Part shown: positions 44,497-52,944 of the stretch, piece by piece
Layout of the letters: each line of letters starts with the position of its first letter
Position numbering within the stretch: position 1 is the stretch's first letter
NCBI RefSeq assembly: GCF_965118635.1
Contig: NZ_CBCPHV010000007.1
Location: 46,077-110,076 of the forward strand
Direction of reading: 5' to 3'
Length of the DNA: 64,000 nt
From: Empedobacter brevis_A
GTDB lineage: Bacteria; Bacteroidota; Bacteroidia; Flavobacteriales; Weeksellaceae
Notes under the pieces: model-generated
Told to the model about the DNA's origin: nothing
The model's input: the letters and a program-made list of their open reading frames with translations, nothing else
The model's database searches: none
Made by a program: the position numbers and the translations under genes

Positions 44497-46289
44497 TGAC
44501 AACTACAAATGTTTTAAATAGCTTTTTAGTGTTTGCCTTAACGTCTATCACAGCGTTAGCACAACAAATTTCTTTTAAATCTGAAGCGGACAAAACGCAA
44601 ATCAGTTTAGGAGAAGCATTTAATGTGGGCTTTTTTATCGAATCTAATACAGATAGTTATTCGATTGATCAACCAATGAAATATCCGCCACACAACGGAT
44701 TGCAAATTGTTGGGGAACAACGTTCGCAAAACGTATCGTATGTTAATGGAAAAGGAGTAATAGAAGAAGGAATTATATTAGCTTTTGTAGCCGAAAAAGA
44801 AGGTAAATATCGTATCGGATCTGCTAAAATTGTAATTAATGGAAAAACCTATACTTCAAAACCTGTTGATGTTGTCGTAAAAGGTACAGGATTAGCGCAC
44901 AATAATTTTCGAAGCAATACTTCACAGCCTGTTTTTTTACAAAGTAAAGTTTCAAAAACAAATCCGTATGTTAATGAACAAGTTGGCTTATCAGTAAAAT
45001 TATACGTAAAAGATTTATCTTATCTCAATCGTAAACAAAACTTTCGTCAAGGAAATTTAGATGGATTAAGTCCAAAAATTGTAAAAAGTTCGCCAGAAAA
45101 TATAAAGCAAGAAATTGTAGGAGGAAAACAATATTTTTCAGAAGAAATTGCACGTTATTACGTTTTCCCTCAAAAACCAGGAAAAATAGAAATCGATCCT
45201 TTTTCAGTAGATGTAATTTTACCTACAACATATGGTGCAGAACCAGTAGAAGTTCGTAGTAATTCTGTTGTAATTAATGCAAAAGCATTACCAGAAGAAG
45301 GTCGTCCAAAAAACTTTAGCGGTGCAGTTGGACAATTTAAAATGAATACTTCGGTTGATAAAAAAGAAGTTAAAACAAATGAAAGTGTAAATTTTGATGT
45401 CGAAATTATTGGTACAGGAAATTTCAATACGATTAATTTACCAGAAATAAATACACCGAAAAATTTAGAAAAATTTGCACCTAAAAAACGCGATGCATAC
45501 AAAACATACGATACAGGGATGAAAGGAAAAATTGCAGAGCAAACAGTTCTTGTTCCTAATAATGGTGGGGAATATACGATTTCGCCTGTAGAATTTAGCT
45601 ATTTCGATCCTGCCAAAGAAAAGTATGTAACATTGAAATCAGATTCGATTAATTTATCTGTTTCAGGTTCTAAAACTTCTTCTGATTCTGCTTTAGCCGC
45701 TCAAAATTCAGATTCTACATTTTCTGATAAAATAGAAGAAATAACAAATGATGTTAAAGAAGGAAAAAGTGGTTGGTTGTGGTTAACTGGCGGCGTTATT
45801 GCTTTGAGTGCTGGAAGTTTATTCTTGATGAGAAAGAAAAATAATCCAAAAGAAAAGCAAATAATAGAACCAAAAATAAAACCTCTTAACGAGCAAAGTA
45901 ATTTTGAAGCTTATCAACCAAAAACAGAAACTCAAAAATTTACTTTAGTTGAAAAACCAATGATAAATTCGAATCAGATTTCTGTAGAATTGGACGAATT
46001 GAAGCAAAAAATAAATGCAGATGATGAAAAAGATTTTTATCAATTGCAGGAAAATATTTTGTGTAAAATTGCGATGCTAAAAACCAATACAGATTTAGCT
46101 CATTTTTCTGATGAAATAATTGTAAATAAATTAATCGAAAATGGTGTGAGTGAATTAGCTGTTGAGCAATGGAAATTGTTACTGAACAATGCTCGCCAAG
46201 CTAAATATGCTTTTGGCGGTTTGCACCAAAATTTAGAAGAAGTTTTTGAAGCAACTCAAAATATTTCTGAAGAATTATTACGAAAGTAA
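44496..46289 (+). CDS. batD: BatD: oxygen-tolerance family protein
   Basis: About 597 residues. A signal peptide (to about residue 23, ALAQQ) is followed by tandem BatD beta-sandwich domains (SLGEAFNVGFFIES; VNEQVGLSVKLYVKDLSYLNR; FNFD-like repeats at about 280-390), a membrane helix near 427-445 and a cytoplasmic tail of about 150 residues. A TTG at 44490 lies two codons upstream, but the ATG at 44496 shares its A with the batC stop (TAATG) and is the likely start. It ends the operon; a terminator follows. Confidence 0.9.
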   Translation: MTTTNVLNSFLVFALTSITALAQQISFKSEADKTQISLGEAFNVGFFIESNTDSYSIDQPMKYPPHNGLQIVGEQRSQNVSYVNGKGVIEEGIILAFVAEKEGKYRIGSAKIVINGKTYTSKPVDVVVKGTGLAHNNFRSNTSQPVFLQSKVSKTNPYVNEQVGLSVKLYVKDLSYLNRKQNFRQGNLDGLSPKIVKSSPENIKQEIVGGKQYFSEEIARYYVFPQKPGKIEIDPFSVDVILPTTYGAEPVEVRSNSVVINAKALPEEGRPKNFSGAVGQFKMNTSVDKKEVKTNESVNFDVEIIGTGNFNTINLPEINTPKNLEKFAPKKRDAYKTYDTGMKGKIAEQTVLVPNNGGEYTISPVEFSYFDPAKEKYVTLKSDSINLSVSGSKTSSDSALAAQNSDSTFSDKIEEITNDVKEGKSGWLWLTGGVIALSAGSLFLMRKKNNPKEKQIIEPKIKPLNEQSNFEAYQPKTETQKFTLVEKPMINSNQISVELDELKQKINADDEKDFYQLQENILCKIAMLKTNTDLAHFSDEIIVNKLIENGVSELAVEQWKLLLNNARQAKYAFGGLHQNLEEVFEATQNISEELLRK

Positions 46290-46311
46290 ATTCAAGTTTT
46301 TTTAGATATTG

Positions 46312-46350
46312 AAAAGGGACAATCTCAATTTTTTGAGTTGTCCCTTTTTT
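46312..46350 (+). terminator. Intrinsic terminator of the bat operon
   Basis: AAAAGGGACAAtCTCAA pairs with TTGAGTTGTCCCTTTT with a single bulged base and a T4 loop, followed by T run. Confidence 0.9.
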
Positions 46351-46453
46351 ATTTCTACAATTCATCCTCAAAAAATGACAATTCGGTAATATATAATTTC
46401 AAATAAAAAGTGTTTACAAGAACTTTGATTCAACAAACTAAAAAACACTAATC

Positions 46454-46660
46454 ATGAAAATAGTTAATCCAAATAATCAACATTCTATTTTAAGTTGCGC
46501 AACATTCAATAACAATGTTTCGAAATATAAAAGAATGAATAGTACACAAGATTGTAAAAATGCAAAAAAATCTTTAGCTTTATTTAATGCTGTAAAGCCA
46601 ATATACAGAAAAGATTATGAGGAAATGTTGTTGAATAATGAATGTAAAAATGTACAATAA
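46454..46660 (+). CDS. Small basic hypothetical protein (68 aa)
   Basis: An ATG-initiated 68-residue frame with three cysteines (residues 15, 34, 64) and net positive charge, no signal peptide and no membrane segment. Not recognised. Its stop codon shares one A with the ATG of a 21-residue hydrophobic ORF, which in turn ends one base before a histidine kinase, so all three appear coupled. It starts about 100 bases after the bat terminator, so the array is a separate transcript. It could be a propeptide or regulator for the kinase system, or an unrelated small protein. Confidence 0.5.
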   Translation: MKIVNPNNQHSILSCATFNNNVSKYKRMNSTQDCKNAKKSLALFNAVKPIYRKDYEEMLLNNECKNVQ

Positions 46661-46725
46661 TGATTGCTTTAGTTGCTCAGTTTATTCACGAAATAATTTG
46701 TTGGCTAATAAATTTAATTGCTTGA
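46660..46725 (+). CDS. 21-residue hydrophobic peptide upstream of the kinase
   Basis: The frame ATG...TGA encodes 21 residues, MIALVAQFIHEIICWLINLI plus a final Ala, hydrophobic with one Cys, one Trp and one acidic residue. It overlaps the upstream stop (TAATG) and ends one base before the kinase ATG. Such tight packing on both sides is unlikely by chance in this spaced genome and suggests real translation, at least as a coupling device. A role as a signal peptide for the kinase is speculation. Confidence 0.4.
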   Translation: MIALVAQFIHEIICWLINLIA

Positions 46726-46726
46726 T

Positions 46727-48247
46727 ATGGATTCTTATAATAAACCATTAATAATTATATTCTCTGTTCTGACTTCACTGATTTTATTTATCTATGTATT
46801 AAGTGAAGGTGAATCAATTTTTCCCATTTCTTCTTCGTTTGAATTAGGACTATTTGTCGAACATTCTATAAAGTTTATAGCTTTAGGATTTGTGATTTAC
46901 AAGTTCACAAAAGGAATTATTGTTTCAGATAAAAAATTAATACTTCGTAATATTTTCATTCTATTTATTGTAAATGTTTTGATTTATAGCGTGATATTTT
47001 TTACATCGCCAAATGTATCATTCTATCAATACTTTCATCCAGAAGCACTCAAATATTTTGTTGGATATTTTTCCTTTAGTATCGCTGCATCATTTGTAAA
47101 TACAAGTGTTTTTAATGAGTATAGAACAGATTTTCCTGAATCGTCAAAACCAGAAAATATTATAGGAAAGTATTTTTTACGTTCTATTTTTTATACAATG
47201 GTTTTGTACTACGTTTTTGTAAAATTTGCGAATCTACTTTTACAAAAATATATTTTCTATGATCACACAATCAATTATCTTTTAGTTGCAATTGTCACGG
47301 TTTTCTTTTTGTTTATATTCTATATCATCGATCGTAAAAAGAATAAATTAGAACATAAAATAGTTCTCGAATCCACAAAAGCAGAAACAGCAACAGCACA
47401 ATTCGAAACATTAAAAAATCAATTAGATCCACATTTTTTATTCAATAGTTTGAATGTTTTAACTGGTTTGATAGAAGAAAATCCAGAAAATGCGATAGAT
47501 TTTACAACATCGCTTTCCAAGATTTATCGTTATGTTTTAGAACAAAAAGACAAAGAAGTTGTATCTATTCAAGAAGAAATAAACTTTGCAAAAACGTATG
47601 TTAATCTTTTAAAATTAAGATTTGAGAATAGCATCGATTTCGAAATAGAACCTACAACATTCACAGAAACTGAATTTATTGTTCCACTTTCATTGCAGAT
47701 TTTATTAGAAAATACAATCAAACATAATATTGTTTCGGAACAAAAACCATTAAAAATTAAGATATATAAAAAAGACAATTTCTTAATTATTGAAAATTCT
47801 TTTCAACCAAAAGAAACCATTAAAGATTCGACAGGAATTGGACTGAAAAATATTATTAATCGTTATCAATTAATTTCGAATCGAGAAGTAAACATCAAAA
47901 AAAGTGAAGAATTTTTTCGAGTTGAACTTCCTATATTAACACAAAAAAACACAGTTATGAATACACAAAATATTGACGAAGAAAAAGCTTATCAACGTGC
48001 GATAGAACGCGCAAAAGAATTGAAAAAATTTTATACACATTTAGGAACTTATCTTGTGATCAGTTTATTCCTTTTTATTCTCAATTTGGTTACAAGCAAC
48101 GGACATTGGTGGTTTTATTGGCCAGTTTTGGGTTGGGGATTAGCAGTTGGATTGAATGCTGTAAAAGTTTTCGCATATGGTTCTGGCTGGGAAGAAAATA
48201 AAGCCAAAGAAATTTTGGAGAAAGAACAAAATAAAAAATGGCAATAA
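46727..48247 (+). CDS. LytS-type sensor histidine kinase with C-terminal 2TM domain
   Basis: About 506 residues. The N-terminal half has six membrane helices (to about residue 205), then a coiled coil, then the His_kinase (PF06580-type) domain with the phosphorylated histidine in LDPHFLFNSLNVL (His near 236) and an ATPase with LLENTIKHN and GIGLKNI. The last 90 residues are a separate 2TM domain (FYTHLGTYLVISLFLFILNL ... WWFYWPVLGWGLAVGLNAVKVF) fused to the kinase. A TTG at 46718 lies upstream, but ATG 46727 follows the small ORF by one base and is preferred. The cognate regulator is at 48977. Confidence 0.9.
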   Translation: MDSYNKPLIIIFSVLTSLILFIYVLSEGESIFPISSSFELGLFVEHSIKFIALGFVIYKFTKGIIVSDKKLILRNIFILFIVNVLIYSVIFFTSPNVSFYQYFHPEALKYFVGYFSFSIAASFVNTSVFNEYRTDFPESSKPENIIGKYFLRSIFYTMVLYYVFVKFANLLLQKYIFYDHTINYLLVAIVTVFFLFIFYIIDRKKNKLEHKIVLESTKAETATAQFETLKNQLDPHFLFNSLNVLTGLIEENPENAIDFTTSLSKIYRYVLEQKDKEVVSIQEEINFAKTYVNLLKLRFENSIDFEIEPTTFTETEFIVPLSLQILLENTIKHNIVSEQKPLKIKIYKKDNFLIIENSFQPKETIKDSTGIGLKNIINRYQLISNREVNIKKSEEFFRVELPILTQKNTVMNTQNIDEEKAYQRAIERAKELKKFYTHLGTYLVISLFLFILNLVTSNGHWWFYWPVLGWGLAVGLNAVKVFAYGSGWEENKAKEILEKEQNKKWQ

Positions 48248-48961
48248 ATGAATTTGATCAACCAAATAAAACATACAAATTGGATTAGAATTTTTACTTT
48301 TTATGTTTTAATATTATTAGGAACTTTTCTAATTCGTAAATGCTCCAATTTCTTACAATTAATTTTTGGAAATTTAGTCGATTTTCAATTGCCTTGGAAT
48401 ATGAATCATGGCTTGATTATTTTTATAATCAGTTTACTTTTCTATAAATTTTCAAAAGTCAAAAAAGAGGTTTCTATTTTAGGAAATGCGGGATTAAAAT
48501 CATTAATTTTTCCATTTATATTGATTGTTGGTTATTCAATTTACGGGATTTCTAATGATTATGGAATTAATAAACATTTGTGGGCAGCGATTTTTATTTC
48601 TGTAACGTTACTTTATGATATTTTAGAAGAATATACATGGAGAGGATATTTAAATGATTCTTTAGGAAATATTTTTTGGATGATTAAAAGTATTGTAACA
48701 GGAATATTTTGGGCAATTTGGCATCTATTAATTTTTAAAGATTTTAATCAATTTGGTGGTTTCGGAATTTTCATGCTATTATGTGTTATTTTTTCCTTTG
48801 TATTAACTTTTTCTACCTTACAAACCAAAGCAATTATAGTTCCTGCAACCATTCATGCTTTAATGGCAAAAAATAATCTTGCAACTTTGATAATCTTTAT
48901 AATTATACTTATTTTATTATTTGTTTGGAATAAGATTTTTACGAAAAAATTAATAGATTGA
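48248..48961 (+). CDS. CPBP-family intramembrane metalloprotease
   Basis: A 237-residue polytopic protein with the CPBP (CAAX protease/bacteriocin-processing) motifs in order: EEYTWRGYL near 127-135 (motif EExxxR), WAIWHLLIF near 155-163 (His in FxxxH) and a third His in ATIHALMAKNN. These residues form the zinc or metal site in known relatives. It begins immediately after the kinase stop and ends 15 bases before the response regulator. In Gram-positive peptide quorum-sensing loci, CPBP proteins give self-immunity or process peptides. Here the role is unknown. Confidence 0.88.
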   Translation: MNLINQIKHTNWIRIFTFYVLILLGTFLIRKCSNFLQLIFGNLVDFQLPWNMNHGLIIFIISLLFYKFSKVKKEVSILGNAGLKSLIFPFILIVGYSIYGISNDYGINKHLWAAIFISVTLLYDILEEYTWRGYLNDSLGNIFWMIKSIVTGIFWAIWHLLIFKDFNQFGGFGIFMLLCVIFSFVLTFSTLQTKAIIVPATIHALMAKNNLATLIIFIIILILLFVWNKIFTKKLID

Positions 48962-48976
48962 ATTAACTAAAAAAAC

Positions 48977-49732
48977 ATGAAAATACTAATTATAGAAGAT
49001 GAAAAACCTGCGGCACGTTTATTAAAAAGACGAGTTGAGAAATTAGGTTACGAAATTCATGAAATGTTGCATTCAGTTGAAGAAAGTATTTTATGGTTAC
49101 AAAATAATCCAAATCCTGATTTAATTTTCTTAGATATTCAATTATCAGATGGATTATCGTTTGAGATTTTTAATCAAGTTAATGTTTCATCTGCCATTAT
49201 TTTTACAACAGCTTATGATGAATATGTCTTGAAAGCTTTCAAATTAAATTCGATCGATTATTTGCTGAAACCTGTTGATGAAGAGGAATTGAAATTTGCA
49301 ATCGAAAAATTTGAAAAGCGATATCATAATTCTTCTTCAAATTTTAATCTCAATGAATTAAAAAATCTTTTCTCAAAAAATCAAACAGAAAAATTTAAAG
49401 AACGCTTTTCAATAAAGATTGGAACATCTATTAAAATCATAGAAACAGAGAATATCGAATGTTTTTTTAGCGAAAACAAAGCGACTTATATTCACACAAA
49501 AGAAAACAGAAATTATTTAGTAGATTTTTCATTAGACAAAGTTGAAGAACAAATCAATCCGAAGAAATTTTTTCGAATAAATCGTAGTCAAATTATCCAA
49601 TTAGATGCTATTAAAGAAATAACAATGTATTCTAATTCAAGATTAAAAATAATTTTAAATACTTATAATGAACAAGATATGATTGTAAGTAGAGAAAAAG
49701 TATCAGATTTTAAAAATTGGCTAGAAAACTAA
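48977..49732 (+). CDS. LytTR-family response regulator
   Basis: A 251-residue DNA-binding regulator. The receiver domain has the acidic pocket IIEDEKP at 5-11, phosphorylated Asp53 in LIFLDIQL, Thr in FTTAYDEYVLKAF and Lys in DYLLKPV near 94-100. The C-terminal LytTR domain (about 145-250) shows IKIGTSIKIIETENIECFFSENKATYIHT and FFRINRSQIIQLDAIKEI. It should be phosphorylated by the kinase at 46727, from which it is separated by the protease gene. Targets are unknown. Confidence 0.92.
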   Translation: MKILIIEDEKPAARLLKRRVEKLGYEIHEMLHSVEESILWLQNNPNPDLIFLDIQLSDGLSFEIFNQVNVSSAIIFTTAYDEYVLKAFKLNSIDYLLKPVDEEELKFAIEKFEKRYHNSSSNFNLNELKNLFSKNQTEKFKERFSIKIGTSIKIIETENIECFFSENKATYIHTKENRNYLVDFSLDKVEEQINPKKFFRINRSQIIQLDAIKEITMYSNSRLKIILNTYNEQDMIVSREKVSDFKNWLEN

Positions 49733-49775
49733 ATGGATTTCTCATAAAATATAGAAATTTGTTGCTAAAATCTTC

Positions 49776-49783
49776 TATTTTTG
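49776..49783 (+). promoter_or_regulatory. Promoter -7 element of marC
   Basis: TATTTTTG matches TAnnTTTG, 30 bases upstream of the marC ATG. Confidence 0.45.
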
Positions 49784-49813
49784 TAGGATTAATTATCAAA
49801 AACATTAATAATA

Positions 49814-50428
49814 ATGAGTAGCATTGCATCTTTTTTTGAGAAGTTCTCTTTCAATCAAATAGGAACAACTTTCGCAGTTCTTTTTGCCGTTATTGATATT
49901 TTAGGAAGTATTCCTGTTATTGTCGGAATAAGAAGTAAAGTTGGGCATATACAATCAGAAAAAGCAGCTATTGCAGCAGGAATTTTGATGATTTCTTTTT
50001 TATTTTTTGGAACAAAAATTCTAAAATTAGTTGGTGTTGATGTTCAATCTTTTGCAGTAGCAGGAGCGTTTGTGATTTTTATCATCGCTTTGGAAATGAT
50101 TTTAGGAATTGAAATCCAAAAAGGAGTAGAATCTAACTCTGCATCCATCGTTCCTATTGCGTTTCCTTTAGTTGCAGGAGCAGGCTCTTTGACAACTGTA
50201 CTTTCACTTCGATCACAATTTGCAGATATTAACATTGTAATTGCCATAATTTTAAATATGTTAATCGTATATTTGGTGCTGAAATTTGCAGGAAGATTAG
50301 AAAGATGGTTAGGTCCTGAAGTTTTATCGGTGCTGAAAAAAGTATTTGGTGTAATTTTATTATCAATTGCGATCAAATTATTTACGTCAAATCTTGGAGC
50401 ATTATTTATGAATGAAATAAAAATTTAA
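49814..50428 (+). CDS. MarC family integral membrane protein
   Basis: A 204-residue protein with six hydrophobic segments and the MarC/YhgN pattern: FAVLFAVIDILGSIPVIVGI near 18-37, a central EMILGIEIQKG and SIVPIAFPLVAGAGSLTTVLSL near 110-131. The family (UPF0056) has no settled function; early links of MarC to multidrug resistance were not confirmed in E. coli. The small two-helix protein gene follows 13 bases later. Confidence 0.92.
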   Translation: MSSIASFFEKFSFNQIGTTFAVLFAVIDILGSIPVIVGIRSKVGHIQSEKAAIAAGILMISFLFFGTKILKLVGVDVQSFAVAGAFVIFIIALEMILGIEIQKGVESNSASIVPIAFPLVAGAGSLTTVLSLRSQFADINIVIAIILNMLIVYLVLKFAGRLERWLGPEVLSVLKKVFGVILLSIAIKLFTSNLGALFMNEIKI

Positions 50429-50441
50429 AATTCATTATCAA

Positions 50442-50642
50442 ATGAAAACATATATTTATATCGCGACAATAGTTTTGTTGATAGGATTAGGTTATAACCT
50501 TTATATGATGGATTATAAAACTGGTTTTTTAGCGGAAGAAAACTTTCGTAGTGTTTTAGGAATTGGAGCGTCTGTTTGCGGATTAATTTTAGTATCAGTT
50601 TACTTTAGTTTTTTCAAATTACAAGCAAATCTTAAAAAATAA
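50442..50642 (+). CDS. Small two-helix membrane protein (66 aa)
   Basis: A 66-residue frame with two membrane helices (about 3-21 and 40-60), a short loop (YKTGFLAEENFR) and a basic C-terminus (KLQANLKK). It lies 13 bases after marC and before a terminator, so it is the last gene of that transcript. Not assigned to a named family. Confidence 0.78.
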   Translation: MKTYIYIATIVLLIGLGYNLYMMDYKTGFLAEENFRSVLGIGASVCGLILVSVYFSFFKLQANLKK

Positions 50643-50667
50643 ACAGTTTTAATATTTATAATAAATG

Positions 50668-50697
50668 AAAAAGATTAATCCGAGGATTAATCTTTTT
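50668..50697 (+). terminator. Bidirectional terminator overlapping the rnpA stop
   Basis: AAAAAGATTAATCC pairs perfectly with GGATTAATCTTTTT. The rnpA stop and its last codons (Lys-Lys-Asp) lie inside the right arm, so the terminator of the marC unit is partly coding on the other strand. Confidence 0.9.
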
Positions 50698-51067
50698 TTG
50701 TTTGTATAGCTTCGTTTAATTTTTCTAATAAAGTTTTGATAGATTTTTCAATCACTTCATAAGGTTGATGCTTAGAAGAAGTATAAATCATCACCAAATC
50801 CACCGAATAGTTTTCAGAGAATTCAATCAACAATTTATTCAATCTATAAGCTTCTTTTGCACGGCGTTTTAGTAAATTACGATCAACTGCGTGTTTAAAT
50901 TTTTTCTTCGAAACGCTTACTCCTACTCGAATATTATAATCTTCTTTTGGCTTTATTTTATAGACAAATCTAATTGGATGAGAAACAAATGTTTTTCCAT
51001 CAGAAAATAATTCATCAAATGCTTTTCTGCTTTTAAGTTTCTCATTCTTACCAAAAGTCAATTTCAT
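50687..51067 (-). CDS. rnpA: Ribonuclease P protein component
   Basis: About 126 residues, the protein subunit of RNase P that matures tRNA 5' ends. It shows the basic RNR-like helix VGVSVSKKKFKHAVDRNLLKRRAKEAYR near 55-82 and the start LTFGKNEKLKSRKAFDELF. The frame extends to TTG at 51100, but a -7 element sits at 51098-51105, so ATG 51067 is the start. It is unusual in not being next to rpmH, which is the common arrangement. Confidence 0.95.
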   Translation of the reverse strand: MKLTFGKNEKLKSRKAFDELFSDGKTFVSHPIRFVYKIKPKEDYNIRVGVSVSKKKFKHAVDRNLLKRRAKEAYRLNKLLIEFSENYSVDLVMIYTSSKHQPYEVIEKSIKTLLEKLNEAIQTKKD

Positions 51068-51097
51068 ATTGCTAAATTCTACGTAAATTTGTATTTG

Positions 51098-51105
51098 CAA
51101 AAGTA
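51098..51105 (-). promoter_or_regulatory. Promoter -7 element of rnpA
   Basis: On the minus strand TACTTTTG matches TAnnTTTG, 30 bases upstream of ATG 51067. It overlaps the alternative TTG start and rules it out. Confidence 0.5.
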
Positions 51106-51132
51106 AGTATTCTAAAAAGTTTTAGAATTATG

Positions 51133-51140
51133 TAGCTTTG
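51133..51140 (+). promoter_or_regulatory. Promoter -7 element of the bacilliredoxin gene
   Basis: TAGCTTTG matches TAnnTTTG, 39 bases upstream of the ATG, divergent from the rnpA promoter 27 bases away. Confidence 0.45.
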
Positions 51141-51179
51141 AAAATAATTTATTTTTATTAAAAACAAAAAAAGAACAAT

Positions 51180-51590
51180 ATGTATCCAGCAGAAATAGTA
51201 ATGCCAATGAAGGCACAATTGACATCTAATGGTTTTGAAGATTTAACAACTCCAGAACAAGTAGAAGCTGCAATTAAACAAGAAGGAACAACTTTAGTAA
51301 TGGTAAATAGTGTTTGTGGTTGTGCTGCAGGTGCTGCAAGACCTGGTGTTGTAATGTCATTGAACAATGAAAAAGTTCCTGCACATTTAGCAACAGTTTT
51401 CGCAGGATTTGACAAAGATGCTGTAGCAAAAGCACGCGAATTTTTTGCTCCATTTCCACCAAGTTCTCCAGCAGTTGCTTTATTCAAAGATGGAGAATTA
51501 GTACATATGTTAGAACGTCATCACATCGAAGGACATTCTGCAGAAGCTATTGCAGAAAACTTGAAAGCAGCTTACAACGAATTTGCTTAA
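51180..51590 (+). CDS. BrxA/BrxB family bacilliredoxin
   Basis: A 136-residue thioredoxin-like protein of the YphP/YqiW family. The active site is Cys46-Gly-Cys48 in NSVCGCAAGAARPG. The FPPSSPAVALFKDGELVHMLERHHIEG region is the conserved C-terminal half. In firmicutes these proteins remove bacillithiol from oxidised proteins. Many Bacteroidota make bacillithiol, so a similar role is likely. Single gene with promoter and terminator. Confidence 0.94.
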   Translation: MYPAEIVMPMKAQLTSNGFEDLTTPEQVEAAIKQEGTTLVMVNSVCGCAAGAARPGVVMSLNNEKVPAHLATVFAGFDKDAVAKAREFFAPFPPSSPAVALFKDGELVHMLERHHIEGHSAEAIAENLKAAYNEFA

Positions 51591-51609
51591 ATTCAAAATT
51601 AATAAATTT

Positions 51610-51637
51610 AAAGCGGAGAGTATTCTCCGCTTTTTTT
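51610..51637 (+). terminator. Intrinsic terminator of the bacilliredoxin gene
   Basis: AGCGGAGA pairs with TCTCCGCT around GTAT, followed by a T7 run. Confidence 0.92.
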
Positions 51638-51662
51638 GTATCTTGTTATAAAATAAAATATT

Positions 51663-52691
51663 ATGAAGAAAATATTTACTTTATTAACAACTACATTTTT
51701 TTCTTTTTCCTTTGCTCAGATGGTTTTAAACGTTAAAGTTGACCAAAAAATAGAAAACAAAAATCGTTCAAATTCTGAATTAAATAAAAAATCATCTAAA
51801 AGAATTGCAGATAATTCTGCTTTTGGTTTTGAAGAATCTGAAGGATTTAAACTAGGTTCTATTGATGGGCAAAATTTTTGGTATAGTGCTGAAGACAGTG
51901 AAGGATATATCTACAACAATCAATTCGTTGTAAACGATGTTAATTATGAAGGATCACAATCTCTAGCACTAGCAATAGATGATCAATATCCAGAACAAAT
52001 TTATAATAATATAATTACAGCCTCAATTGGAGCTTTTTATAACAAGGAATCATTATCGTCTGATAATATTGAGTTTGTTATGATGCCAATTATGGATAAT
52101 AAAACGATGTATCAAATTTCAGTTTCAGATTTTGAAAAAAGATTTTATCGTGATCAAATAACTGTATTCTCAGATGATAGAACGATTTATATTTCAGATT
52201 TTAATACAAATAATTTTGTATCTTCTGGTGTCAAAATTTCTAACAACACATGGTATAAAGTCAAAATAGAATATAAACCCAATAAGGTTAATTATTATAT
52301 AGATGGTAAAAATGTTTTTTCTCGTAATTCTTCTGGATTAGAAGATCAAATAGCGAATTATATAGATTTTATGCATTCAAATTCTACTAATTCTACTAAA
52401 CTGAGAATAGATAATGTTATTTTAGGGAACGGTTCTTTAAATATTAATGATATTGATAAAGAATCTTCGATAAAAATATATCCTAATCCAGTTTCAGATT
52501 TTATAAATATAAATAACACATCATCAGAAAAAATAGAATCAATAACAATTGGAGATTTAACAGGAAGAACAGTTAAATATGTTGATAGTAAATCATCAAT
52601 AATTGATATTCAGTCTTTACCAAATGGAGTTTATCTTTTAAAAATTAAAACAAATAAAGGAATGAAGATTGAAAAAATTATTAAAAAATAA
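51663..52691 (+). CDS. Secreted protein with C-terminal T9SS type A sorting domain
   Basis: A 342-residue protein: signal peptide 1-19 (ending SFA-Q), a beta-rich middle domain (about 50-260; repeated aromatic and Asn-rich strands such as NFWYSAEDSEGYIYNNQF and NTWYKVKIEYKPNKVNYYIDGK) of the LamG/concanavalin type, and a sorting domain (about 270-342) beginning IKIYPNPVSDF and ending NGVYLLKIKTNKGMKIEKIIKK. Type IX secretion would move it to the cell surface or medium. No catalytic motif was seen; binding to a glycan or surface is a plausible role. Confidence 0.88.
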   Translation: MKKIFTLLTTTFFSFSFAQMVLNVKVDQKIENKNRSNSELNKKSSKRIADNSAFGFEESEGFKLGSIDGQNFWYSAEDSEGYIYNNQFVVNDVNYEGSQSLALAIDDQYPEQIYNNIITASIGAFYNKESLSSDNIEFVMMPIMDNKTMYQISVSDFEKRFYRDQITVFSDDRTIYISDFNTNNFVSSGVKISNNTWYKVKIEYKPNKVNYYIDGKNVFSRNSSGLEDQIANYIDFMHSNSTNSTKLRIDNVILGNGSLNINDIDKESSIKIYPNPVSDFININNTSSEKIESITIGDLTGRTVKYVDSKSSIIDIQSLPNGVYLLKIKTNKGMKIEKIIKK

Positions 52692-52723
52692 ATTTTTGGA
52701 GAAATATTTTATAAAATTATATA

Positions 52724-52750
52724 AGTGGAACATAATGTTCCTCTTTTTTT
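52724..52750 (+). terminator. Intrinsic terminator
   Basis: GGAACAT and ATGTTCC pair around one base, with outer AAG/CTT pairs and a T run. It follows the T9SS cargo gene. Confidence 0.8.
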
Positions 52751-52944
52751 ATGTTCAAAATTCTTATATAAAACTGTTTTATAAATTTTAATTCGATGAA
52801 AAGTTTAAATTCCTGAATTAATATCATAACATAAAATATATCATATCAAATATAAAGCTAAGGCTATGAAAGAGAGAAAAATGTACAAAAATTATCTGTA
52901 AATTAGCAATTCAAATTTTTTTTAATACATTATTTAATAAACAA

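Noticed and set aside
52767..52783. Palindrome TATAAAAC-T-GTTTTATA between the T9SS cargo gene and asd
   Set aside because: Perfect but entirely A+T-rich apart from one C/G pair, no promoter element beside it and no T run; not enough to call an operator or terminator.
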